Made by a program: the position numbers and the translations under genes. Shown here piece by piece: positions 22,691 through 31,639 of a stretch of DNA of 64,000 nt. The notes under the pieces were generated by a model, which was not told where the DNA came from, did not search any database, and saw nothing but the letters and a program-made list of their open reading frames with translations. Position 1 is the stretch's first letter. Every line of letters begins with the position of its first letter. This stretch comes from Purshia tridentata (Eukaryota; Streptophyta; Magnoliopsida; Rosales; Rosaceae): the NCBI GenBank assembly GCA_003254885.1, contig QANT01008702.1, positions 32,475-96,474 on the forward strand. Direction: 5' to 3'.

Positions 22691-23632
22691 AATTTGTTGT
22701 TGGCACCTTGTTTGGCAATGTTGTTGTTCTCGCTGATCCTGTTCTTGCATTTGACAACGTTGTTCGCATTCCGTTTCTTGCTCTTGAAGTTTCTTCTGGC
22801 ACCTTTTTTGGCACTCGTGCGGTGCCATCCGACTGTATTGGCAGCGCTGCTGACATTGCTGCTCGTATTGCTGCTGCTGATCTTGAGAATGTCTTTTGTT
22901 ATTGTAGTCACTGCCTCTTGCTTGCTCTTCAAGTTGCTCCTCGCACCTATTTTGGCATTGCTGCTGCTGTTGTGGCTCGCCACGTCCCTGCTTCTGGCAA
23001 CGCTGCTGGCACATCTGCTGGCGCTCGCGCTGGCTCATCTGCGCTGCGCAGCGTTGCTCACACTGCTGTTGCTGCTGCCTTCCTTGGCCGCGTTCCTCCT
23101 CTGATTGTCGGCAACTCTGCTGGCATTGCTCGTATTTCTGTTCAGGATCTCTACGCTTGTTGGGTTGTTGTAAATCTTCAAAGTCCTCCTCGCACCTTCT
23201 CTGGCATTGTTGCTGCTGTTTCCACCCACTTGCTTCCATTTGACAGCTTTGCCGACAGATCTCATACGGCTCCTGAGGGATCTGAGGGGTCCGTCGCCCC
23301 TGCTGCTTCTCCATGCAACGACTCTCGCAGGCTAGATATTCGGAAATATCTCCCTTTGGACACTGCTCAAGACATTGATCCATCTGCTGATGATGATTGT
23401 TAAACCAGCTGCTGATGATGCCGCTGCCGCTGCCGGAAGGGTCCCAGCCGGTAGGGTCCCTGAGCTTGCATTGCATCACGCAGACAGAACGCAGTGCTGG
23501 CCTTTTAAAGTCTCGACACTCGGATGCACATCGCTGGTCCAAGTCCCGATAACCAAGACTACTTGCAGAGACCGCAAGGGAAACACTGGAAAGGAACAAG
23601 AGCATCAAAGAAAGCCTACCTTTCATCACCAT
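22655..23632 (-). CDS. Bicupin-less vicilin: stand-alone hairpin-peptide precursor (VIC-C)
   Basis: A single open exon of 325 aa starts at MVMKGRLSLMLLFLSS (signal peptide). An upstream in-frame Met at 23671 is rejected: it lies about 7 bp from the TATA box, and the other units start at M-V-M-K/M-T-V-I-K. The mature region has 14 C-x3-C motifs (seven modules: RCASEC/VCVMQC, QCLEQC/ACESRC, ICRQSC/QCQRRC, QCQQSC/QCEQRC, MCQQRC/QCQNRC, QCQQRC/ECQKRC, ECEQRC/HCQTRC). The ORF ends GGEEAVYSII shortly after the last module, and the sequence passes straight into the conserved vicilin 3'UTR. The five cupin exons and the end of exon 1 are absent, so an internal deletion of about 3-4 kb (relative to VIC-B/D) fits. 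Promoter module, start, frame and 3'UTR are all kept, so a functional secreted peptide precursor is possible. The alternative is a neutral deletion derivative. Confidence 0.8.
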   Translation of the reverse strand: MVMKGRLSLMLLFLSSVSLAVSASSLGYRDLDQRCASECRDFKRPALRSVCVMQCKLRDPTGWDPSGSGSGIISSWFNNHHQQMDQCLEQCPKGDISEYLACESRCMEKQQGRRTPQIPQEPYEICRQSCQMEASGWKQQQQCQRRCEEDFEDLQQPNKRRDPEQKYEQCQQSCRQSEEERGQGRQQQQQCEQRCAAQMSQRERQQMCQQRCQKQGRGEPQQQQQCQNRCEEQLEEQARGSDYNNKRHSQDQQQQYEQQCQQRCQYSRMAPHECQKRCQKKLQEQETECEQRCQMQEQDQREQQHCQTRCQQQIRGGEEAVYSII

Positions 23633-23677
23633 GGTTTCTATAGTTGTATATATATCGGAATGAATAAGCATAGGTAG

Positions 23678-23848
23678 TATTTATAGAGGCTTTATATTTA
23701 AGGGTGAGCATGCATGTACGTACATTTGGCTATGCACATTACATGCAAGGTGACGAGTGTCCTATACCCTAGTCTACCTGGCCAAAATTTTTCGTGTCTT
23801 TATATCTGAATAATATATTGATGGGTTGTCCCATGTGATGTTCACGTG
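23678..23848 (-). promoter_or_regulatory. Seed-type promoter module of VIC-C
   Basis: Minus-strand TATAAATA (23685-23678), RY core GCATGCATG (23708-23716), cluster box ACATGCAAGGTGACGAGTGT (from 23741) and G-box CACGTG (23843-23848). Nearly identical to the VIC-B module, so these two units are the youngest duplicate pair. Confidence 0.78.
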
Positions 23849-24034
23849 GTGGAAAAATAAGGACGAAATTGAAATTGTATGTGCAGACTAATTAAAATGG
23901 ATGTATGTGCATGATATATAATCATGTGGCGATCGATAGAAGTATTATGAGAAACACGTAGTGCACTGTGGAATTTGTGCTTTTTGTGTGGGAAGGAGTC
24001 GGGGGCCTTGCTTAGGGGCTATGGCTCTGCATAA

Positions 24035-24186
24035 GGGACACCTTAACTCAACAAATGTGAGTACGTGTTGAAATGCATGCAAGCTGATCTTTCTGAATCT
24101 GTTTGGCTTTGGGACACCTCAACTCAACAAGTGTTTGTACGTGTTGAAATGCATGCAAGCTGATCGTTCTCTCTGTGTTTGGCTTT
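24035..24186. repeat. 76-bp tandem duplication of an RY-containing distal element
   Basis: Two adjacent copies (24035-24110 and 24111-24186) start GGGACACCT-AACTCAACAA and include GTACGTGTTGAAATGCATGC, so the RY word is doubled. Single related copies lie upstream of VIC-B (about 20927), of the 153-aa copy (about 26714) and of VIC-D (about 31790). Confidence 0.75.
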
Positions 24187-24261
24187 TTATAATCTCCCTG
24201 GCCTCTTGCTTTCTTTGGGCATCATACTGCTTTGCAAAGTTTCATTTATTATGTTATATTG

Positions 24262-24430
24262 AATTCTTCCATTTATTTTCTGGTTGGTCAGTAATGCTTC
24301 ACGTAAGCTGAAAAAAAATAAAAATAAAGTAAATGGATAGCTAACGGAAGGATATTGTTAACAAATTCTTCCATTTATTTTCTGGTTGGTCAGAAATGCT
24401 TCACGTAAGCTGAAAAAAAATAAAAATAAA
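24262..24430. repeat. Direct repeat, 67 bp, spaced 102 bp
   Basis: Copies at 24262-24328 and 24364-24430 differ at one base. Each has TTTTCTGGTTGGTCAG, CTTCACGTAAGCTG and an A-rich tail. Non-coding, in the far upstream region of VIC-C. Confidence 0.85.
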
Positions 24431-25750
24431 AAACATAATTTGAGAAAAAAAAACTCGATCAATAGATTAATTGGGCTTACTCCAATCCCATGTTTTGGTG
24501 ATTTTTAATATTATGTGCCGATCGAGTGAATATTAGGTGAACCTTTTGTGCCCTAGGAGATTGAAGTAGCTAGGTGTTCTGATCAATAGTGAACGTATTG
24601 AATATCATGCAAGTTTCGCTGCCAGGACTTTGAATTGGGTTGGCCATGTCAACTTTTTTTTTGTTTTCTGTCTGTGAATAATTCCTCATCTTGTTAATTG
24701 ATTAATTTCATCCTTTTACTACGTCTCCTTGGCTTCCAATTTAGGAACTTAGACCTTCCTCATATTTAGAAGAGTAATAGTATGGGTATAATATATATTT
24801 TACCACATGTGTACTAGTACATCTTTAATAAGTACGTAGGCCGGCTTAACACATCTTTATAATAAAGCTTTATGTATGTACTTATCCACTCTATTAATAT
24901 ACATGTGGTACAGTTAGTATTATTATGTTTAAAAAATCTAAAAATTAATAATATTTCATATATGTCACCTAAAAACATTTTTTCTTGTTATTAAACACTT
25001 AAATCCATACAGTTAGCTATATTCCCCTTTTCATCTCCTCATTTATTAGTTTAGTTGTCTTCTAATTTCCTCACGTACTCGATCATTCCTCAGCATCTAA
25101 GACTCAATTCTAGCTTATTGTCATTTGTTCAAGTAGCATTAATTTGAATGCTGAAGCTATATGTTATTACTTTCATGTTCAAATGGTTCAAATTTCATAG
25201 AGACCTAGACCATCCTTTAATACATATTTGTTGGTTTAATTTATTTTGTCGAAATGGAAGACCATCCTTGTGTACGTAACTCAAAATTGGAATCTGAGGG
25301 AAAAAAAAAAAAACAAAAAACACTCGGCCCTTTCCCTTCCTCATTTTTTTCCTACGTTCTCTGTTTTGGTTTCTATAATCTCATTCCTTTCTTGGGCATA
25401 TGCAAGGTTTTAGTTATGCTTCACATGCACTGAAAGAAAACTATAATATATTATGTCAATTTTTCTTGGTTAGATTGAATTCTGCTTGTAGCCCCATTTC
25501 TCTTCCTGGTTGGGGTTTTAATTGCCTCAAAAAAAAAAACGTATTTATAAACATAATTTTTATTGTCACCTCAAGACCTCATCATATTCTAGTTATATAT
25601 TTGGTCGAGCAATCACCATTGAATTGGCCGAGAAAAAGGGTATTGACTTCGGTGGATTAATAAGTAATGAGCGTGGATAGAGTAATCCAACATTCAGATA
25701 GGTGACGAACCAATTAATCTACATTATATAATTAGATCAATGTCGATAGC
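24431..25750. other. Intergenic DNA between VIC-C and the 153-aa copy
   Basis: AT-rich and non-coding. No cupin remnants could be recognised, although this is where the missing 3' part of the 153-aa copy would be expected. Confidence 0.5.
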
Positions 25751-25940
25751 ATTTATATTGCCTCGGATTTAGTAGCACCTAAGCTCATGCATGCTGGTCT
25801 GATGTGTTTCCCAACAAGTAAGAAAAGAACAGACATAACTTCTCCGGTCAAGTTAAACCAATTCAATCTCTCATACATACGCATTGTGAGTGAACAAATT
25901 ACAAGGTAACCACTCACTGTGTCCTTTCTTTTCTTTTTCT

Positions 25941-26402
25941 TCATCTGAATATGTCATTTTGGCCAATCCAAGAGGATTGATTAACTTTTTGTTGAGGATC
26001 TCTCCTGCTGTCTTGTTGTTGATCTTCAAATTGGCGCTTACACATTCTCTGGCATTGTTGTTGTTGTTGCTGCACTCTTGTTTGCATCTCACAACTTTTC
26101 TGACAGATCTTCTCGTATGTCTGACGAGGGATCTGTGGCTTGGGCTGCGGTCCCTGCTGCTCCATGCAACCTCTGTGGCAGGTTAGATCTTGCTGTGGAC
26201 ACTCATAAATACATTGATCCATCTCATCATGGAACCAGATGCTGCTTCCTTTGCTGGACGTACTGCATTTCTCTTCGCAAATAGAACGTATTGCTGGCTT
26301 TTTGAAGTCCCGGCACTGGGCTGCACATCGCTCGTCCATGCCCCTAGTACCAATTAGAGCAGCAAGGAACAACAACAATGGAAGCCTACCTTTCATCACC
26401 AT
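25941..26402 (-). CDS. Short bicupin-less vicilin derivative with three hairpin modules
   Basis: A 153-aa ORF with a signal peptide ([18 protein letters not shown]) and six C-x3-C motifs forming three modules (RCAAQC/ICEEKC, QCIYEC/TCHRGC, ICQKSC/QCQRMC). It aligns with the first three modules of VIC-B and VIC-C. Homology ends after RRDPQQK, where the fourth module should start; an unrelated VNQSSWIGQNDIFR tail and a stop follow. No cupin exon and no recognisable vicilin 3'UTR follow. The promoter module is largely kept, but the G-box is degenerate. It is either a minimal secreted peptide precursor or a truncated pseudogene. The frame is clean over all three modules. Confidence 0.65.
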   Translation of the reverse strand: MVMKGRLPLLLFLAALIGTRGMDERCAAQCRDFKKPAIRSICEEKCSTSSKGSSIWFHDEMDQCIYECPQQDLTCHRGCMEQQGPQPKPQIPRQTYEKICQKSCEMQTRVQQQQQQCQRMCKRQFEDQQQDSRRDPQQKVNQSSWIGQNDIFR

Positions 26403-26492
26403 GGTTGCTTAATAATTATGATCTTCTATCTTCTTAGTTATATGAGATGAGAAGCATATATAGCTAGCAGCGCCTTGCACAAAGCCTTTGCG

Positions 26493-26650
26493 TATTTATA
26501 GAAGCATGCATCTACACTTGGCTACGCATATAACATGCAAGGTGACCAGTGTCCTACGTGACCAGAATTTGCATGTGCCTTTCTAAGTTCGGGCGCGGAT
26601 ATATATGTACCTCAAGATTGGAGACAGCTACTTGAACTTCACATGGTGGA
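26493..26650 (-). promoter_or_regulatory. Seed-type promoter module of the 153-aa copy
   Basis: Minus-strand TATAAATA (26500-26493), RY core GCATGCA (26504-26510), cluster box ACATGCAAGGTGACCAGTGT (from 26533) and, where the sisters have CACGTG, the changed word CACATG (about 26640). The TATA box lies about 90 bp from the start codon, further than in the other units. Confidence 0.7.
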
Positions 26651-26821
26651 TAAATAAGGACGAATTCTTACTTGCAGAGAGTCAGAGACTAAATGGATGT
26701 ATGTGCATAAGAGACAGCTCAAGCTGCTCAAGTGTGAGTACGTGTCGAAGTGCATGCAAGTGCCGTAGCCAGGACTTGGAATTGGGTTGGCGGACGCGGC
26801 GATGCCCATTTATTAATTATA

Positions 26822-27247
26822 GAAAAATGCTTGGGTCCTCACACTTGAGGACCAACCTTGTCTTTAAGCTTGAGGACCAACCTTGTCCTCAAGTACGCCA
26901 AAAGTTATAATTCTACCGTGCCGGTTCAAAATTAGAACCGTTCAATTTTTAGATTACCTAATAAAAATCATCTCTACAAAAAATCAACTCAATCGGAAAT
27001 CGTTTGGTTGTACAATTGTCAACGAATAAATATAAGGTCATAGTTAAAAGACTAAACCATGTATCTATTCGTTAACAGTTATACAATCAAACGATTTCCG
27101 ATTGAGTTGATTTTTTCCAGAAATGATCTTTATTAGGTGATCTAAAAATTGAACGATTTTGATCTTGAGCCGGCATGACAGAATTATGATTTTTTGCGAA
27201 CTTGAGGACAAGGTTGGTCCTCAAGCTTAAGGACCCAAGCATTGTCC
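26822..27247. mobile_element. Foldback MITE, Mutator-like, 9-bp target-site duplication
   Basis: The ends are GAAAAATGCTTGGGTCCT (left) and, as reverse complement, GGACAATGCTTGGGTCCT (right). The flanks carry an exact 9-bp direct repeat, TTAATTATA (26813-26821 and 27248-27256), the hallmark size for Mutator-like elements. Almost the whole 426 bp is one long inverted repeat: the words GAGGACCAACCTTGTC, AATCAACTCAATCGGAAATCG and TTCAATTTTTAGAT recur inverted, with the turn near 27040. It sits inside a block paralogous to the VIC-D upstream region (about 31850-31890), so it landed after the vicilin units duplicated. Confidence 0.88.
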
Positions 27248-27259
27248 TTAATTATACAT

Positions 27260-28185
27260 GCGAATAGCGACAGGCACTTGCTTCAGGCAAAAAGCCAAGC
27301 TGTTATCTGCACAATGGTGACTGCTCATTCATTATTTTTTAAATAAATTATGATTTTTTTCATCTGTTGTATTTTCTTTTTCATTGGTTAATTTTCTGCA
27401 AAACAAAAAAATTGTTAATTTATATATTTCATGCCATTATGTATTGAGGATTAGGAGATTGAAGGCACGTATGAATACATATATACTTTCTTGGAGAATA
27501 TACTTTATCTGATATTTATTACTTTTGCTTCAAAAAGGTAGAAGAAAAAAAGATTTTAAAAAAAAGTACAGGAAAAAGAGGGAAAGGAAATAAAATTATT
27601 TTTTGCTAGACAGGTTGATTGAGCGCTTAGTTTGGACAGAAGTTGACTGCATCATCTTTAATTTGACCCTTGTCAAAATGAACATTAAAGATACCTATGT
27701 GCAGTTTGAAGGGGTGTTGGAAAGTTGTCTAGCTATGATTTCATGGGAATATGTATAGTTTGAACATAATTTAGGATTTAATTAGGATTTAGTTTTGTTA
27801 TTAGAACTTGATTATGGAATAGGTTTACTTTCCTAGTTCATTATCTAATTTAGCATACCATCATCACTTGAGAGGTTTTTAAAACCCGGAACAGAACAAT
27901 AAAACACAAAGTGGGAATTTATATACTGGATTTTCTTAACATTTTAAACATAATAGTTAGACACTAACATACACTAAACACATTAAACACATCAAAAAGA
28001 CAAGTGAAAACAAATATATATTTATACGAAAAAATTTAAGTCCTAACTCCTAAGCAATAAATAAAAATCCAAATCCTTAAATAAGATGTAGAAAGTTCTA
28101 CTCATAGTTGCCTGTTTAATTAGTGAAGTAAGAATGAAAATCTAGACAGTCTTGAGAGAGCAGAAAAAGAGATAAAACTTCTCAT
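27260..28185. other. Intergenic DNA downstream of VIC-D
   Basis: The first part (27257-27430) is paralogous to DNA upstream of VIC-D (31880-32050): both have TTCAGGCAAAAAGCCA and TTTTCTGCAAAACAAA. The remainder is AT-rich and non-coding. Confidence 0.55.
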
Positions 28186-28189
28186 TTAT

Positions 28190-28410
28190 TTCATCAAGTT
28201 AAATGGCAGAAAGCTAGAGAGCTCTTTTTTTACACAAAAGAAAGCTCACTCTACATGAGCTATACTTGAAAAGTCTAGCACAGCCTACTAGTTCTACTGC
28301 TCCTCTACATATTAATTAAGTAGATTTATTCCATCACACTAAGTACATTACTCATTACCCTCTCTTTATTTCTTATACTCATCCTCTACTCATTATTGCT
28401 TAGTTAAAAG
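28190..28410 (-). promoter_or_regulatory. VIC-D 3'UTR with conserved hairpin
   Basis: Follows the VIC-D stop and contains GGAATAAATCTACTTAATTA, GTAGGCTGTGCTAGACTTTTC and the hairpin AGCTCA-7 nt-TGAGCT (28243-28261). It is the best reference copy of the cluster's shared 3'UTR. Confidence 0.65.
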
Positions 28411-31400
28411 TTAAATGATGCCGGCAAACTCCAAAATTGAAGCCAAACGGGGGCTTCTGCCTTGTCTATGCTGTGCAAAGTAAGACTGCTTCTGCTTGTT
28501 CAATATCTTCTCCATCTCTTCCCCAAATGCCAGCTGCCTAGCCTCCCTCTGCATCTCCATTACTGGGTTGGCCTCTTGCCCTGCATATAAAACACACCCT
28601 GTTAACAAATTGATGACAAATTAGGCAATGACTCCATGTACATCTCAAAACATGGCCGACTTAATTACCTGTAAGGAAGTTCCTCCGGTTGTTTCGGGCA
28701 TTGATTCCAAATCCCACCAGTCTCAGATTCTGATTTTGGAGGTCATTATTGTTGTTTTGGGCAACAATGGCAACAGGATAACCAGCTGGTACCACGAAAA
28801 CATCATTGCGAGATATCTCAGCGCTGAACTTCCTGTTCTGTTGGCTCTTTCCACTTTGTTCTGACTCCTCATATTGTTCACCTTCCATCTCTTGTTCTTG
28901 GTTCATGAGTTGTGGGCGGGCAATTTCAAACCGTCCGCTTCCTTCTACAACCATCATCAGGTAAGTTGCCTTTGAATTGAAGTGTGGCAACATTATAGAA
29001 TCCTGCAAAATTTTGATCAAAGTTTTGAGTAAAACATAGATATATGGATATGGAATTAATTAATTTCTTGTGGGATTAATGTTTGGTTTACTTGGTTCAT
29101 CTCAGTGCAGATGACTGAGACATCCATGTCCTGGAGTTGGTTGAACTCCTCAGGGCGAGCCTCGTAGGTCTTTCCATAGTTGTTGGAGTGCAGAGGTTTT
29201 TGGCTTGGCAGATTGAACACAGCCTTAGACCCACCACGGAATTTGCGCCAAGGTGAAGAAGCTTGTTTGCTCAATGCCCTGAGTTGCTCTGGCGAGGCCC
29301 TCATCACCATTCCCTGCCTCCCCTGCTCTTGTCCAAAGGCCTGCCTCCTCTGCTCTTGTCCAAAAACCCTCTCTAGCTCCTCTCTTGGGGTCTGATCATA
29401 GAACAGTTTATCGAAGCCTAATTAGTGCGTGCACTAAAAATTTATAGTGTTCAAATAAAGGGAAAAGAAGAGAAATTGAGAATTGAAGTAATTACATCAA
29501 AGGCAGATTCAAGAATGTCATTGCTGAAAACGCTGTAGTACGACTCGGGGTTTTCAGAACCAGCAGGAAAGAATTCCTGCATAATCAAGTTAAACAATGT
29601 TATATATACAAGAACTAGATATTCACTCAAATTGAAAAAACTAAAAAATAAAATAAAATTCAGGGTTCTTTCAATTTGATTATATATATACCTCAAATCG
29701 GCCTGATGGATTGTTGACGGACTGAATGAGCTTTGCAATTCGGAGAGTTTCATCATTATTATGGTTAATTAAGTAAATAGTAGCCCCTGCAGGAACTCTA
29801 ATCACATCTCCTTCTTCAATGTTGGAGGAATCTTTGTTGTCTTGCATCAGAATAGTGACTGCACCACGTCCTGTAAATATTCCAAAGCAACAAAAGTAAA
29901 GATATTAGAATTCCTGTATATAAATTCTTATTAGCTGGAGACTTTGTATAGTGTTTGTAGACGAATTGGTAAGAGAGAGGACTCACCGTTGATAACAACA
30001 AAAATCGATTCGGCATCGCAATGGTGTGGAAGAACAAAAGTGTTGGGATTTGCCTCAAAGATGGCCAAACGGTAGTTCTTAATGCCTCGAACAAGCTTAG
30101 ACGTGAACCTCTCAAGCACATACATCCCACCTTCATCCGACTTGAACTTTGAGTCAAACCTATCTGAGGGGAAGTAAAAGGGGTTGTCCCTCTGGCTCTG
30201 GCTCTGGCTCTGGCTCTGGCTCTGTTCCTCAAGTAGGTAGTAATTCTGACCTTCTTCTTGTTGGCACCTTCTTTGGCATTCTTTTTGTTCTCGCTGACCT
30301 TGTACTTCACTTTGGCATCTCTGCTGGCACTGACCCTGACTCGGACCCTGTTCTTGTTCTCTTTGTTGCTCTTCAAATTGCTTCTTGCACATTCTTTGGC
30401 ATTGCTGTTGTTGTTGACCACGTCCGTGCCTTTGGCAGCTTTGCTGGCACTGCTGGTATTGCCTATGTTGCTCCTTATATTGCTCTTCTTGAGGATCTCT
30501 AGGGTTAATGTCAAGGCCACGTCCCTGATGTTCTCTTGCTTGCTCTTCAAGTTTCTCCTCGCAACTTCTTTGGCACTGCTGCTGTTGCCGCGGGTGGCTA
30601 CTTTCCTGCCTCTGGCAACGCTGCTGGCACATCTGTTTGCGCTCTCCCTGGCTCATACGTGCTGCGCAGCGTTGCTGACAGGACTGTTGTTCTTGCTTTC
30701 CTTGGCCACGTTGTTCTGATTGTTGGCAACTCTGCTGGCATTGCTGGTATTTCTGTTCAGGATCTCTATGCCTGTTGTATTCAAGTTTCTCCTCGCAGCT
30801 ACTTTGGCATTGTCGCTGCTGCCTTGGATCATCCCTTTCTTGCCTCTCACAATGTTGCCGGCACATCTGCTCCCGGTCTTGCTGGCTCATACGACTCGCG
30901 CATTCTTGTTGGCACTCTTGTGGGGATGAACGTTGTTGTGATTGACAACGCTTCTGGCATTGCTCAAATTTCTTTTCAGGATCACTCGGGTTGTCCTGGC
31001 CTCTGCTCTGTTGTTGACACCTTGTTTGACACTGTTGCTGCTGTCGCGGCTCCCTTTCTTCCTTCTCACAACTTTGCTGGCACATCTCCTCACTCTGTCG
31101 CTGTCTCATATGACGTGCGCATTGTTCCTGACACTGCTGCTGCTGTTGTCGGTCGTCGCGTCCCTGTGATTGGCAACGCTGCTGGCATTGCTCGAACTCC
31201 TGGCGAGGATCGTCCCACTCCATGTGGTGACCTCCCTGCTGGTGCTCCAAGCAACGACTCTGGCAGGCAAGATATTGGTACATATCTTGCTTTGGACACT
31301 GCTCAACACATTGAGCAATCTCATGTTCATGATGATGATCACCGAGAGTGAAAGACACAGAGGCAAGGAAAAGAGAGCAAACGAACAACAAAGGAAGCGA

Positions 31401-31421
31401 TCTAGCTTTCATGATCAACAT
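28411..31421 (-). CDS. Vicilin (7S globulin) with expanded hairpin-peptide array (VIC-D)
   Basis: The largest intact member. Six exons on the minus strand: 31421-29987, 29870-29692, 29576-29496, 29391-29092, 29002-28669, 28580-28411. All junctions are GT-AG; the sum is 833 codons (832 aa). A signal peptide (about 1-26; MLIMKARSLPLLFVCSLFLA; the Met at codon 4 could also start) is followed by a His-rich DHHHEHE stretch and a Gln/Arg-rich region with 18 C-x3-C motifs, nine modules. It lacks the first module (CRDFKR type) of VIC-B and VIC-C. A short SQ repeat (QSQSQSQSQSQ) precedes the bicupin, which contains FVLPHHCDAESIFVVING, MLPHFNSKATYLMMVVEG and VVPAGYPVAIV. Exon 4 carries a 27-bp internal duplication (FGQEQRRQA / FGQEQGRQG). 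The protein ends SILEFAGII. Expected role: embryo storage protein and precursor of small cysteine-rich peptides. Confidence 0.93.
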
Positions 31422-31486
31422 TGTGGCTTGCTTGTTTATAGCTTGTATTATTGAACTATGAATGATAGAAAAGAGAGCCGTCCTAA

Positions 31487-31638
31487 TATTTATAGAAGCT
31501 CAAAGGCTGAGCATGCATGGACATTTGTCAATGCACATTAATGCAAGGTGACTAGTGTCCTACGTGACAAATTTGACGTGTCCATTCTAATTTGGATACC
31601 AACATTTGGAGAAACTGCGCTGACTTGAACTTCACGTG
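31487..31638 (-). promoter_or_regulatory. Seed-type promoter module of VIC-D
   Basis: Minus-strand TATAAATA (31494-31487), RY core GCATGCATG (31511-31519), cluster box ATGCAAGGTGACTAGTGTCC (within 31540-31561) and G-box CACGTG (31633-31638). Same order and spacing as in the other units. Confidence 0.78.
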
Positions 31639-31639
31639 G

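Noticed and set aside
23633-23671. Upstream Met at 23671 as the start of VIC-C
   Set aside because: It lies about 7 bp from the TATA box and adds 13 residues without homologue in the sister genes. The Met at 23632 matches them.
25753-25944. 63-codon minus-strand ORF following the 153-aa vicilin copy
   Set aside because: No Cys modules and no cupin motifs. It does not look like a further exon of the vicilin.
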